From Fundidesulfovibrio soli (lineage in GTDB: Bacteria > Desulfobacterota > Desulfovibrionia > Desulfovibrionales > Desulfovibrionaceae): DNA of 64,000 nt. Position numbers and translations under genes: made by a program. Location of the stretch: positions 310,001 to 374,000 of the forward strand of contig NZ_JAKZKW010000001.1 in NCBI RefSeq assembly GCF_022808695.1. The letters are read 5' to 3'. Position 1 is the first letter of the stretch; every line of letters begins with the position of its first letter. This document shows positions 27,381-36,970 of the stretch, one piece after another. The notes beneath the pieces were generated by a model that saw only the letters and a program-made list of their open reading frames with translations, made no database searches and was not told the DNA's origin.

Positions 27381-28637
27381 GTGAAGATTTTTCGGCTCAT
27401 GATGTTCGCCGCTGCGCTCTCCGTAGCCTGGGTCATACCCGGCACTGCCGAGGCCCAGCATGGACCGGGCTCCTTTTCCCGGGCGGAACTGGCCCAGCTT
27501 CTCGCGCCCATCGCCCTCTACCCGGACCCGCTGCTCTCGCAGATCCTCATGGCCTCCACCTATCCGGGCGAGCTTCGGGAGGCCGACGCCTGGCTGAGGC
27601 AGTATCCTAGCCTCGACGCCGACCGCCTCAACGCCGCCCTGCTGGACCAGCCCTGGGACGCCAGCGTCAAATCCCTTTGCCATTATCCCGCGGTGTTGTC
27701 CGAAATGGCCCGCAATCTGGACAACACCGCCAGGCTTGGGGACGCATTCCTGTCGGAGGAGGCCGAGGTGACGGACGTCATCCAGGAACTGCGCCGCAGC
27801 GCACGGAATGCCGGGACACTGGTCTCGGATTCCCGGCAGAGCGTGACCTACCAAGACGAAGACATCCTGGTGCAGCCGGCGGCGGCCGGAGTGGTGTACG
27901 TCCCCTACTACGACCCGCTGACGGTCTATGGCTCCTGGCGGTATCCGTCGTATCAGCCCGTGGCCTGGTTCCCGGGATACTATCCCCGCTACGGGGTCGT
28001 ATTCGCGGCCGGAGTGACCGTGGGCATCGCCGTGACCGACTGGTGCCGCTTCGATTACCGCAGGCGCAGCGTCGTCGTGAACCCCTACCGCGTGGCCTCG
28101 TTCAACCGGGTGGTGGTCACGGGCGCTCCCGCCTACAGGCCCTGGGTGTACGAACCCTCGCGCCGGCAGGGCTACGGGCACACCTCCGGCACCCCTGGGC
28201 ATCGTTACGGCCAGCCCGGGACCGTGGCCTCCCCGATCCAGCGAGGGCCCGCCTATGGAGCGCCGCCTGTGGCAGCGCCTCCGGCACGCGTTCTCCCTCC
28301 CCCGCAGACGGTTCCGCCGCGCCATGCGGAGCCTCCATCCGTGGCCGCGCCTCCGCCGGGCTTCAAGGGGCAAGCTGGCGGTCAGACCCCGCCCGCCGTG
28401 GCTGCTCCCCCGCCCGCCCATCAGCCCCACCCCGAAGGGACGCCGCACGGATGGGGCGGCCGTGAAGGCTCGCTCCCGGCGGCCAATCCCGGGCGTCAGG
28501 TTGGGCCTCCTCCGGCTCCCCCCCAGGGCGGACGCTTCCAGAATCCGTATATCGGACCAGGGCCGTCCGCTCCAGGTGGCTACGGAGGCCCGAGTGGAGG
28601 ACATGGCGGAGGAGGCAGAGGCGGCGGGCACCGCTGA
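27381..28637 (+). CDS. DUF3300 domain-containing exported protein
   Basis: A 418-residue protein with a signal peptide (cleaved after PGTAEA). Residues about 20-260 match DUF3300 (ELAQLLAPIALYPDPLLSQILMASTYPGELREADAWL...YVPYYDPLTVYGSW). A ~150-residue Pro/Gly/Ala-rich tail ends in a Gly-His-rich stretch. The GTG start at 27381, with GGAGG six bases upstream, is preferred; an in-frame TTG at 27369 is possible. Function of the family is unknown; the domain is usually periplasmic or outer-membrane linked. Confidence 0.85.
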   Translation: MKIFRLMMFAAALSVAWVIPGTAEAQHGPGSFSRAELAQLLAPIALYPDPLLSQILMASTYPGELREADAWLRQYPSLDADRLNAALLDQPWDASVKSLCHYPAVLSEMARNLDNTARLGDAFLSEEAEVTDVIQELRRSARNAGTLVSDSRQSVTYQDEDILVQPAAAGVVYVPYYDPLTVYGSWRYPSYQPVAWFPGYYPRYGVVFAAGVTVGIAVTDWCRFDYRRRSVVVNPYRVASFNRVVVTGAPAYRPWVYEPSRRQGYGHTSGTPGHRYGQPGTVASPIQRGPAYGAPPVAAPPARVLPPPQTVPPRHAEPPSVAAPPPGFKGQAGGQTPPAVAAPPPAHQPHPEGTPHGWGGREGSLPAANPGRQVGPPPAPPQGGRFQNPYIGPGPSAPGGYGGPSGGHGGGGRGGGHR

Positions 28638-28765
28638 CCATCGCCCAGCCTTCCGGGTACATTTATGTTTGGACATCACGCTCCCGCTCGGTCATTGGAG
28701 GGCGCGAACGAGCCGGGCGGCGGGCATCCCCCTCCCCGGCGAATCCGAACATCGAAGAGCAAAGC

Positions 28766-29131
28766 ATGAGCCAACGCGACAGGAACAACTCCGGCCCGGT
28801 CTACTCAACCGAACACGGCAGCATGTGCCCGGCCTGCGGGAAGCCCGCGGCGGGGTGCGACTGCGCCAAGCGCAAGGCCTCCGCAGCCGGAGACGGCATC
28901 GTCAGGATCATGCGCCAGACCAAAGGGCGCAAAGGCAAGGGCGTCAGCCTCATCACCGGTTTGCCCCTCCGAGGCGAGGCCCTGGAGAAGCTGGCGAAAC
29001 AGCTGAAACAACGCTGCGGGGCGGGGGGAGCGATCAAGGACGGCGTGATCGAAATACAGGGCGACCACAGGGAAGCCTTGGCCCAGGAGTTGAAGAAGCT
29101 GGGCTACACGGTCAAGCTGGCAGGGGGTTGA
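28766..29131 (+). CDS. yciH: SUI1/eIF1-like translation factor (YciH family)
   Basis: A 121-residue protein. The N-terminus has a small zinc-ribbon-like part (CPACGKPAAGCDCAK). The C-terminal SUI1 fold is clear (RQTKGRKGKGVSLITGLPL...LAKQLKQRCGAGGAIKDGVIEIQGDHREALAQELKKLGYTVKLAGG). Bacterial YciH can bind the 30S subunit and affect initiation fidelity. It ends 15 bp before the convergent murI stop. Confidence 0.92.
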   Translation: MSQRDRNNSGPVYSTEHGSMCPACGKPAAGCDCAKRKASAAGDGIVRIMRQTKGRKGKGVSLITGLPLRGEALEKLAKQLKQRCGAGGAIKDGVIEIQGDHREALAQELKKLGYTVKLAGG

Positions 29132-29146
29132 GGGCGCCGGGCCGGG

Positions 29147-29956
29147 CTACAGGCTCACCAGTTCCACCTGGTCGAGCGGCCTGCCCAGAAAACGCTCCCC
29201 TACCTCCTGAAAGCGGTGTGGCACGTCCGTCACGTGGAACACGTGGCGCGGCGGCTCGCCGGATGCGTTTTCAAGGTCCATCTCGCGCAGCAGGGCCTCG
29301 GCGCGCAAGGAGATCGCCTCGGCCGAGTCCACCAACTGCACCCCCGGCCCCATCACGGACTGGAGCATGGGCTTGAGCAGCGGGTAATGCGTGCACCCCA
29401 GGACCAGAGTGTCGATGTTCTGCGCCAGCAGCGGGGTAAGATACTCGAACGCCGTGAGCCGGGTTACGGGGTGGTCGGTCCAGCCTTCCTCCACCAGTGG
29501 GACGAAAAGCGGGCAGGCCTGGGTGGTGATGAACATGCCGTCGTGCTCGTAACGCTGGATCGCCTGGAGGTAGGCCCCGCTGGACGTGGTGGAAGGCGTG
29601 GCGATTATGCCGATGCGATGGTTGCGGGTGTGGGCCACGGCGGTGCGCGCCCCCGCGTCTATGACCTCCAGCACGGGCACGCCGGAGAGGGCGCGGACGG
29701 CGTCGTAGGCCACGGCGGCCATGGTGTTGCAGGCGATGATGAGCATCTTCACCCGCTTCTCCAGCAGGAATTTGGCGATCTCCACGGCGTAACGAGAAAT
29801 GATGTCCTGGGATTTCACTCCATAGGGCACACGGGCGGTATCTCCGAAATAGAGCACGCTCTCGCGCGGCAGGCGCTCCATGACGGCGCGGGCCACGGTG
29901 AGGCCGCCCACTCCGGAGTCGAAAATGCCGATGGGGGAGGATGAATTATTATTCAT
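29147..29956 (-). CDS. murI: Glutamate racemase
   Basis: A 269-residue cofactor-independent racemase making D-glutamate for peptidoglycan. The two catalytic cysteines lie in IACNTMAAVAYD and LGCTHYPLL. The N-terminal IGIFDSGVGGLTV signature and length are standard. No ribosome-binding site stands out ahead of ATG 29956, but the start fits the family. Confidence 0.97.
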   Translation of the reverse strand: MNNNSSSPIGIFDSGVGGLTVARAVMERLPRESVLYFGDTARVPYGVKSQDIISRYAVEIAKFLLEKRVKMLIIACNTMAAVAYDAVRALSGVPVLEVIDAGARTAVAHTRNHRIGIIATPSTTSSGAYLQAIQRYEHDGMFITTQACPLFVPLVEEGWTDHPVTRLTAFEYLTPLLAQNIDTLVLGCTHYPLLKPMLQSVMGPGVQLVDSAEAISLRAEALLREMDLENASGEPPRHVFHVTDVPHRFQEVGERFLGRPLDQVELVSL

Positions 29957-30141
29957 GCGCTGGTTTTATCCGAAAAAATAGGGCAGAGTCATGTGCAACC
30001 GCGTTCCGAAGCCAGGGCGATACACACTATCCCCCTGGCTGACAAGGAGCACCTGGCGGAGGGGGAGTCAGATTGACAATTCACTGCCGGGGCATTAACT
30101 TTTGTAAGCTTCCAACAACCATGATTTCATAGAGGTCCGCC

Positions 30142-31752
30142 ATGCCGATACGCACGGACATCCGTCACCGCCTGACCCGCATCGTCCGGGCCAGCGCATA
30201 CGCCTTGCCGGTTCTGTTGTCGATCTGCCTCGCCGCGCCCGCGCCGTCCTCGGCGCAGGACGCCTCATCAGCCGTGATCGCCGCCACCGACGTGAACGCC
30301 CTGCTGGCCATAGCGAGAGAAAGCCTGATCAGCGGGCAGTACTCCAACTCCCTTATCGCCAGCAACAAGGCCTTGCGCCTGAGCAACAACGAAAACCCCG
30401 ACGCTTATCTGCTGCGCTCCATGGCCGAATTCTACCTCGGCTCATACAGCCAGGCCAGGTCGGATGCACGCCGCGCGGGTGAGCTTTACCGCAATTCCAC
30501 CCTCTGCGACCAATATCTCCTCAACAACACCCTGCAGGACGCCCTGGGCACCACAAACAACTATTATTACGACGCTGGCTACACGCCATACCTCTACTCC
30601 GCCCTGACCCTCGGCTCTTCGTACCTCTATCCGGGGACGACAACGGCCACCAGCACCAACGGCACCACCACCGGCACAACTGGCACCACCACGACCCAGT
30701 CCTCCCTGAGCCGGACAGGAACGACCTATTCCACTGGCACCACCGGAACCACTGGCACCACCGGGACTAACGGCACCACCGGCACCACCTCGACCTCATC
30801 CTCGGGCACCATTTCCGCTATGGGCTCCTCCGGCAGCTCCATCAAGCTGCCTGTCTCGGAAAACCTGGACCAGAAGGAAGCCGCGGAGGACGCCGCCCAA
30901 CAGCAGCAGAACCAGATGATCGCCCAGACCATTCTGCCACTGGCCACCTGCACCGCAGTGCAGAAGGGCAACAAGAGCAAGATCGTCCCCTCCTGGCTGG
31001 AGCAGGGCCTCGCCAACCTCCGCACGGCCCAGTTCACGGCGGCCGACGCCACGTTCTCCCAGGCCCTCTCCCTGGACGCCCAGAACGTTGTCGCCCAGGC
31101 AGGCCTCGGGCTGGCCTATGCGGGCCAGGCCGGCTCCACGCTGGCTCTTTCGCAGCTCAACCAGACCGTGGCCCAGTCCCCGGGCTCCGACTTCGCCCTC
31201 ACGGCGCGCGGCATCTACTGGCTGCAGACCCTCAACTATCAGAACGCCCTGAACGACCTGAACCAGGCGCTCAGCATCGCCCCCAACAACGCCGACATCG
31301 TGGGCGACATCTCGCTTACCTATTACGCCCAGTGGAAGATCCAGACAGGCACGGCCTCCCCTTCCAACCCCGGCAACCAGGTGCTGCTGCAGAACGCCTT
31401 GACCCAAGCCACCAAGGCCATCAACCTCTCGCCTGAATACGCCGGGCTCTACACCCTTCGCGCCGCCATCGAATCGGATATGGCCGCCTCCACCTCTGAC
31501 ACGGGGCTCCAGAGCAGCCTGAACACTGACGCCGCCAACGACCGCAGCAAGGCCGCCAGCCTCCAGGCGGTGGCGGGCAACGCCGTGGTAAACTCCACGA
31601 CCCTGCCGACAACAACGACAACCACCACGACCACCACCGGGCAGACGACCACCACGGTCTCCCCCACTATTGGCTTCGCCCCGGTGCAGACGGCGCTCGG
31701 GTCGCAGTGGCCCTTCTTCCTGAGCCTGCCATTGAGTTACGCACCCCTGTGA
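30142..31752 (+). CDS. Exported TPR-repeat protein with Thr/Gly-rich linker
   Basis: A 536-residue protein with an N-terminal signal peptide (ending near APSSAQ). TPR-like helices span residues about 45-130 and about 295-470. Between them lies a low-complexity Thr/Gly/Ser linker (about 172-235, repeated TGTT units) encoded by tandem GGCACCACC-type repeats. A second Thr run (TTTTTTTTTT) is near residue 495. It is followed by a TPR lipoprotein and a type II secretion cluster, so it may be an accessory or secreted part of that system. No catalytic motif is seen. Confidence 0.75.
   Translation: MPIRTDIRHRLTRIVRASAYALPVLLSICLAAPAPSSAQDASSAVIAATDVNALLAIARESLISGQYSNSLIASNKALRLSNNENPDAYLLRSMAEFYLGSYSQARSDARRAGELYRNSTLCDQYLLNNTLQDALGTTNNYYYDAGYTPYLYSALTLGSSYLYPGTTTATSTNGTTTGTTGTTTTQSSLSRTGTTYSTGTTGTTGTTGTNGTTGTTSTSSSGTISAMGSSGSSIKLPVSENLDQKEAAEDAAQQQQNQMIAQTILPLATCTAVQKGNKSKIVPSWLEQGLANLRTAQFTAADATFSQALSLDAQNVVAQAGLGLAYAGQAGSTLALSQLNQTVAQSPGSDFALTARGIYWLQTLNYQNALNDLNQALSIAPNNADIVGDISLTYYAQWKIQTGTASPSNPGNQVLLQNALTQATKAINLSPEYAGLYTLRAAIESDMAASTSDTGLQSSLNTDAANDRSKAASLQAVAGNAVVNSTTLPTTTTTTTTTTGQTTTTVSPTIGFAPVQTALGSQWPFFLSLPLSYAPL
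30646..30795 (+). repeat. Tandem ACC/GGC-rich microsatellite-like coding repeat
   Basis: Imperfect tandem copies of ACCGGCACC-type units encode the Thr/Gly linker of the TPR protein. Such repeats can change length by slipped-strand mispairing while staying in frame. Confidence 0.7.
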
Positions 31753-31854
31753 GCCAGGCGATCGCGGCGGCGACCCCGAATCAGGGTATTTCCACCCGAC
31801 TGCGTCCTGAAACGGTGCACTTGGGGTGGAACGCACGTTGACATCGCAGCGCCC

Positions 31855-32883
31855 GTGAGACAAAACATATCAAAAAAGGTCCACGTGTTGCATACCAATA
31901 ATTACAAGCTCCCCGAGGCCGCCATTTCCGAAGCCGTTCTACGTCCTTCCGCCCGGAGACCTCTGCGGCTCCTGCTGATGGGACTCGTCGTCCTCGCGCT
32001 GCTGGGGGGGTGCAATCAGGCGGGCAAGCAACCGCCGGCCACCCGCGAGGCCGACTCCATGCGCGTCGACGATCCGGAAAAGATCGTCCAGCAGACCACC
32101 ATGCACCTGAGCGGTTCGCAACAGTCCGCCGCCGATTATCAGTTGCGAGGGCAGGCCTATTTCCAGCTCTACCAGTACGACCTGGCCTACAAGGATTTCG
32201 AGCAGGTGACCCAGAGGAATTCCCGTTCCGCCACAGCCTGGTTCAACCTGGGCACGGCCGCCTTCAAGCTCAACAAGGAAGACCGCGCCGTGGACTACTT
32301 CACCCAGGCCATCTCCCTGGACGGGTCCATGCTCAAGGCCTACAACAACAGGGGGCTCGCATATCTCAGCCTTGGCCAGAACGAAAAGGCCCTCAACGAT
32401 TTCAACATGGCCCTGCGCCTGAGCGAAAACCGCAACTTCGAGGCCCTCTTCAACAGGGCCATCGCCTACCAGCGCACCAAGGATTTCGACAGGGCCCTGG
32501 CCGACTACGACAAGCTGCTCTCCATGCAGATGGATTTCGCCCCGGCTTTGGCCAACAAGGCGGAAATCTACTGGACCATCAAACGTTTTCCTGAAGCCCG
32601 CAAAGCGCTCGATCTGGCCGTGAAATCATCCCCGCGCGATCCCGACCTCTATTTCAACCGGGCCATCATCCTCGAGCAGCTCAACGACGTACAGGGCGCC
32701 CTGCAGGACTACGGGCAGGCTCTGTCCCTCAAATCCAATTTTGCCGCGGCATACTACAATCGCGGCCTGCTGCTCATGCGCACCAACAACCCGAACAAGG
32801 GCTGCGAGGACTTGAGCGTCGCCTGTATGCTCGGACTGTGCGAACGCTATGACGAAACCAAGAAACTGGGTCTCTGCAATTGA
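31855..32883 (+). CDS. TPR-repeat lipoprotein
   Basis: Up to 342 residues from GTG 31855; the true start may lie further in. A hydrophobic stretch ending in the lipobox LLGGC marks a lipoprotein with the modified Cys near residue 53. About six TPR units follow (for example SATAWFNLGTAAFKLNKEDRAVDYFTQAISLDGS). Lying just upstream of gspC, it might serve as a pilotin or assembly lipoprotein for the secretion system, which is inference. The unusually long N-region before the hydrophobic stretch supports a later start. Confidence 0.75.
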   Translation: MRQNISKKVHVLHTNNYKLPEAAISEAVLRPSARRPLRLLLMGLVVLALLGGCNQAGKQPPATREADSMRVDDPEKIVQQTTMHLSGSQQSAADYQLRGQAYFQLYQYDLAYKDFEQVTQRNSRSATAWFNLGTAAFKLNKEDRAVDYFTQAISLDGSMLKAYNNRGLAYLSLGQNEKALNDFNMALRLSENRNFEALFNRAIAYQRTKDFDRALADYDKLLSMQMDFAPALANKAEIYWTIKRFPEARKALDLAVKSSPRDPDLYFNRAIILEQLNDVQGALQDYGQALSLKSNFAAAYYNRGLLLMRTNNPNKGCEDLSVACMLGLCERYDETKKLGLCN

Positions 32884-32973
32884 GGCGGCCTGGCATCACG
32901 GCGATCATATCTGGAGCCAGGCCATGAGGCACCGCCGGGCTGAAACCGGGCGGGCCGCCCGCTGGAGGCCATA

Positions 32974-33462
32974 ATGTCGGAATTCTCCCTCAAGGCCTTG
33001 AGCTACGCGCTCACCGCGCTGCTGTGCGTGATATCCGCCATGGTCGTCGCCAAGGGGCTCTTCACATCGCCTGCTCCCTTGCCCGGCAAGGCGGGTATCG
33101 AAGCTTCGGCTCCGGCCGCACAAGGGGGCGCGGGAGCCCCGAAGGGCGACCTCTCCATTGGCGGCGACGTGGATGCCATAGTCAGCCGGAATCTCTTCAG
33201 CGCCACCCGCAAGGAAGCCGCGGAAGCCCCGCGCGAAGAGGCCGCCCTGCCCGACTCCTCCGTCGCCTACGACCTCATCGGCACCGCGGTGCATACCGAT
33301 CCCCAGTGGAGCATGGCCTTTCTGGTGGACAAGTCCAACAGGGCGCCGAAGAGCGTCTCAGTGGGGCAGGCCCTTGGTGAGGCGGTGGTGCTTTCCATCG
33401 AGGAGGACCACATGGTGCTGCTGCGGCAGGGCCAGCAGGAAATCCTCAAGAAAAAACCGTAA
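32974..33462 (+). CDS. gspC: Type II secretion protein GspC-like (no PDZ domain)
   Basis: A 162-residue bitopic inner-membrane protein: TM about 7-27, a Pro/Ala-rich linker, then an HR-like domain (VSRNLF...AYDLIGTAVHTDPQWSMAFLVDKSNRAPKSVSVGQALGEAVVLSIEEDHMVLLRQGQQEIL). It lacks the C-terminal PDZ or coiled-coil of many GspC proteins. GspC links the inner-membrane platform to the secretin. A strong GGAGG precedes ATG 32974; it is first of the gsp cluster. Confidence 0.82.
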   Translation: MSEFSLKALSYALTALLCVISAMVVAKGLFTSPAPLPGKAGIEASAPAAQGGAGAPKGDLSIGGDVDAIVSRNLFSATRKEAAEAPREEAALPDSSVAYDLIGTAVHTDPQWSMAFLVDKSNRAPKSVSVGQALGEAVVLSIEEDHMVLLRQGQQEILKKKP

Positions 33463-33473
33463 ACGGCGACACC

Positions 33474-34709
33474 ATGCCAGTTTTCGAATACGTGGCCATC
33501 GACGCCCTGGGCAAGAACTGCAAGGGCATCCTCGCGGCGGATAGCGCCGCTTCCGCGCGGCACGCCCTGCTGCAGCGCAAACTCTTCGTCAAAAGCCTCC
33601 GCGCCGCCCAAGCGGACGCCGTGGCGGATAAGACCCCGGCCAAAGCCGGGTGGCAGATGCCCGTGCTCTTCTCCGGGGTGACGCGCCAACAGCTCACGGG
33701 CGCCACACAGGTTCTGGCCACCCTGCTGGAGGCGGGCCTGCCCCTGGACAAGGCCCTTTCCGGTCTTATCGAACACATGCCGACGGCGCCTGCGCAGCGG
33801 GTCTTCTCGCATATTCTGGAGCGCGTGAAGGAGGGCTGGGAGCTCTCCGCAGCCCTGGCCGAGCATCCGCGCGTCTTCCCGGACACGTACATCCACATGG
33901 TCCGGGCGGGCGAATCCTCAGGCACGCTGCAGATCGTCATGTCCAACCTCTCCACCTACCTGGAGAGGCAGTACGCCCTGAAGCGCAAGCTCCAGGCGGC
34001 CATGATCTACCCGTGCTTCATCCTGGTCTTCGGCGCGCTGGTCATCTCCATCCTGCTGCTCTACGTGATCCCGGAGGTGACGCGCATTTTCGTCGACCTG
34101 AAGCGGGATCTCCCGGTGCCCACGGTGATCCTGATCGCGGTCACCGATTTCATGCGCTCCTACTGGCCATTGATGCTCGGCGGCATGGTGGGGCTGTTCC
34201 TGACGATGCTCAGGGTGGCCCGCATCCCGGCGGTGCGCCGCGTGCTGGACAGAATCCTGCTGTACGTGCCGGTGATCGGCCCCATCGTGCACGAGGCGGC
34301 CATGGCCCGCTTGACGCGCTCGCTCGGCACCTGCCTCAAGCAGGGCGTGACGCTGCTGGACGCAGTGGACATCGGCGCGGCAGTGGCGGGCAACACCGTG
34401 TTCGCCGAAGCCATGGCCGCGGTGCGCGAGAAAGCCCAGCAGGGCGCGGGCATTACCGAGCCCATGCGGGCCACGGGTGTGTTCTCGCCCATCGTACTCC
34501 AGCTGGCGGCGGCGGGCGAACAGAGCGGCCAGCTGGACTCCATGCTGCTCACCGTGGCCAGGATGCTGGAGGCCGAGGTGGAGAACCGGGTCACGGCGGC
34601 CAGTTCCGTGGTGGAGCCCGCCCTGATCCTGGCCATGGGCGCGGTGGTCGCCTTCATGGTGGTGGCCGTCATGCTTCCGATTTTCGAAATGAGCAGCCTC
34701 ATAGGCTGA
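33474..34709 (+). CDS. gspF: Type II secretion inner-membrane platform protein GspF
   Basis: A 411-residue T2SSF protein with two repeats of the family domain, each followed by membrane helices (about 185-210, 225-245 and 380-402). The N-terminus MPVFEYVAIDALGKNCKGILAADS is typical. GspF is the membrane core that contacts the GspE ATPase. The cluster otherwise lacks gspE. Confidence 0.93.
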   Translation: MPVFEYVAIDALGKNCKGILAADSAASARHALLQRKLFVKSLRAAQADAVADKTPAKAGWQMPVLFSGVTRQQLTGATQVLATLLEAGLPLDKALSGLIEHMPTAPAQRVFSHILERVKEGWELSAALAEHPRVFPDTYIHMVRAGESSGTLQIVMSNLSTYLERQYALKRKLQAAMIYPCFILVFGALVISILLLYVIPEVTRIFVDLKRDLPVPTVILIAVTDFMRSYWPLMLGGMVGLFLTMLRVARIPAVRRVLDRILLYVPVIGPIVHEAAMARLTRSLGTCLKQGVTLLDAVDIGAAVAGNTVFAEAMAAVREKAQQGAGITEPMRATGVFSPIVLQLAAAGEQSGQLDSMLLTVARMLEAEVENRVTAASSVVEPALILAMGAVVAFMVVAVMLPIFEMSSLIG

Positions 34710-34736
34710 GCTTCCCAATTCGCCAAAGGAGTATCC

Positions 34737-35207
34737 ATGCATTCCAACCCGACCAACAATCGCATTCCGGCGCTTTTCCGCCGTTCGCAGTCAGGCTTCA
34801 CGCTTATCGAAATGATGGTCGTCATCGTCATTCTCGGAGTTCTCGCCGGGCTTGTGGTGCCGCGCTTCATCGACCAGCCTGACAAGGCCAAGGTGGTCAA
34901 GGCCAAGGCGCAGATCGAGAGCCTCTCCATGGCCATCAAGCAGTACAAGCTGGACAACGGGGTCTACCCCACCACCGAGCAGGGCCTGAAGTCGCTCAAG
35001 GAGAAGCCCACCATGGGCCGCGTGCCCCAGAACTACCCGCCTCGCGGCTACCTGGACGGCCCCCTGCCCAAGGACCCCTGGAACAACGAGTTCATTTACA
35101 TCTCGCCCGGCGAGCACAACGACTTCGAGATCGTCAGCCTCGGAGCGGACGCCCAGCCCGGCGGCGAAGGCCCCAACGCGGACATCAAGAGCTGGGAAAT
35201 CAACTAG
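34737..35207 (+). CDS. gspG: Type II secretion major pseudopilin GspG
   Basis: A 156-residue prepilin with cleavage motif QSGFTLIEMMVVIVILGVLAG; the leader is about 20 residues and Glu+5 is present. The C-terminal domain has LDNGVYPTTEQGLKSL and DPWNNEFIYISPGEHNDFEIVSLGAD, which are the conserved GspG features including the calcium-site region. It would form the pseudopilus after peptidase processing. Confidence 0.95.
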   Translation: MHSNPTNNRIPALFRRSQSGFTLIEMMVVIVILGVLAGLVVPRFIDQPDKAKVVKAKAQIESLSMAIKQYKLDNGVYPTTEQGLKSLKEKPTMGRVPQNYPPRGYLDGPLPKDPWNNEFIYISPGEHNDFEIVSLGADAQPGGEGPNADIKSWEIN

Positions 35208-35221
35208 CCCCGGACGCACAC

Positions 35222-35866
35222 ATGCGCCTCACCCCGCCTCCCGGCAGGACCGGCCACCAGCCCCCGGGCGCGCTCCGAAAGGCGCGGCCGGGAGGCCAGG
35301 CAGGGTTCACCCTGCTGGAGCTTGCCTTCGTGATGATGATCATGGGCCTTGCCGTGGGCTTGGCCCTGCCCACCATCAACGCGGTCATGGGCAGCGAGAG
35401 CGACCGGGCCACGCTTCGGCGCATCACCGGGCTGGTCCACAGGGGCATGACCGACGCCATCATCTCCGGCGAGGTATGGGAACTCTCCATCGACCCGGCA
35501 AAGTCCATGGCCGTGATGGTCCGCAAGGGCGCTCCCATCCAACGCAGCATCAAGGCCGAGCGTCTTCCCCTGCCCGAGGCGTTCCGCCCAGAGGCTTGGC
35601 TTACGCCCTCCGGACAGTCCAAGGAGGAGGGCAAGCCCGTACGGATCGCCGTGTATCCCGTGGGGCTTGTCGAGCCTTTCCTCCTCGTGTTCCCGGAGAA
35701 GTCAGCCGCTGGCGGCAAGAAGGTCGCCGTAATGGAGGCCGTTGGCTCCTCCCTGCGCTTCGGCACACGCAGCGAATCGCAGGAGATCGAGGCCTTCCGC
35801 AAACGCTACCGCCCGCTTCTTACCCCTTGGGCCAGCGTCACCACCTCCGAAACCAAGGACCAATAG
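35222..35866 (+). CDS. gspH: Type II secretion minor pseudopilin GspH
   Basis: A 214-residue prepilin with cleavage motif QAGFTLLELAFVMMIMGLAVG after a ~29-residue basic leader. The rest is divergent, as usual for GspH. It lies between gspG and gspI in canonical order. Confidence 0.85.
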   Translation: MRLTPPPGRTGHQPPGALRKARPGGQAGFTLLELAFVMMIMGLAVGLALPTINAVMGSESDRATLRRITGLVHRGMTDAIISGEVWELSIDPAKSMAVMVRKGAPIQRSIKAERLPLPEAFRPEAWLTPSGQSKEEGKPVRIAVYPVGLVEPFLLVFPEKSAAGGKKVAVMEAVGSSLRFGTRSESQEIEAFRKRYRPLLTPWASVTTSETKDQ

Positions 35867-35870
35867 GCCA

Positions 35871-36248
35871 ATGGACGCCCGCTCCGGTTCCCGCCAGTCC
35901 GGCCTGACCATCCTCGAATCCCTGGTGGCGGTTGCCATCGTCTCCATCGTCATGGTCAGCCTCCTGGCGTCGCTGGCCAAACTGCAGGACCAGCGCATCC
36001 GCGCGTCCCAGATCGAGCGTGCCTCGGTGCTGGCCGCGCGCATCGTCGCCGAAGCGGAGCTCAAGGGCCCCGACAACCTGCCCGGGGGCACGGGCCAGTT
36101 CCCCGAGCCAGACCAGGACATGCAGTGGTCGCTGGAGGTCAAGAACGGCCCTGCCGACCCGGACCTTCCGCTGCTCACCGTGAAGGTCACCTGGGGGACG
36201 AAGGAGATCAACCAGGTCACCCTCAGCAGGCTTCTGGTGCGCCCATGA
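35871..36248 (+). CDS. gspI: Type II secretion minor pseudopilin GspI
   Basis: A 125-residue prepilin with short leader and motif QSGLTILESLVAVAIVSIV, then the short GspI core (RASQIERASVLAARIVAEAEL). Its stop overlaps the gspJ start (ATGA). The length and place between H and J fit GspI. Confidence 0.87.
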   Translation: MDARSGSRQSGLTILESLVAVAIVSIVMVSLLASLAKLQDQRIRASQIERASVLAARIVAEAELKGPDNLPGGTGQFPEPDQDMQWSLEVKNGPADPDLPLLTVKVTWGTKEINQVTLSRLLVRP

Positions 36249-36970
36249 CCACCCGCGCCACCGAACAGGGCTTCACCCTGGTGGAGGTCATGATCGCCCT
36301 GCTGATAACAGGCATGATCTTCATGGGCAGCTACGCCGTGCTCTCCCGCGTCACGGAGACAGCCGCCGACGTGGAGGAGAGGCTCCAGATGGGCCAGCAG
36401 CTGCGGATCAGCTCCTGGTTCTTCAAGAACGACCTCGGCTCCGTGCTCTACTCCGACTCCAACCGCAACGCGGCCACCACCTTCCTCTCCTTCGTGGGCG
36501 GGCGCGGCAGGCCCAGGGATATCGACACGCCTTCCGACGAGGATGTGATCTTGGCCTTCGCCGCCGCCTCCGGCCTTGATTTTCGCGGCACCTTCCCCTC
36601 GATGAGCATCGTCAGAGTGGAGTATCTTCTTCGCGACGACCCCGAAAACCCAGGCGAATTCACCCTGTGCAGGCGGGAATGGCCCTACGCCGAGATGCCT
36701 TGGCGCGCCGGCAAGGACCGCCCGGTGACTGACGTGGAGATCGTGCGGCGCGTCACCGAACCCTCGATCATGTTCTTCTCCAGCACGGGCGAGGCCACCA
36801 ACTCCTGGGAGAACCGCTCCCGGATGCTCTCGGGCGAGTGGCAGATACCGGTGCAGGTGCGGCTGACCGCGCGGGTGCGCGGCAAGGAAAAAAGGGTCTT
36901 CCCCCTGGAGCTGGTGGCCAACCTGCCGGTGCGCGCCGTCCCCCCCGGACCGCAGGGAGCGCTGAGATGA
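36245..36970 (+). CDS. gspJ: Type II secretion minor pseudopilin GspJ
   Basis: A 241-residue prepilin with leader MTTRATEQG and motif FTLVEVMIALLITGMIF. The globular part fits GspJ (QLRISSWFFKNDLGSVLYSDS). It overlaps gspI and gspK by 4 bp each. With GspI and GspK it should form the pseudopilus tip. Confidence 0.87.
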   Translation: MTTRATEQGFTLVEVMIALLITGMIFMGSYAVLSRVTETAADVEERLQMGQQLRISSWFFKNDLGSVLYSDSNRNAATTFLSFVGGRGRPRDIDTPSDEDVILAFAAASGLDFRGTFPSMSIVRVEYLLRDDPENPGEFTLCRREWPYAEMPWRAGKDRPVTDVEIVRRVTEPSIMFFSSTGEATNSWENRSRMLSGEWQIPVQVRLTARVRGKEKRVFPLELVANLPVRAVPPGPQGALR

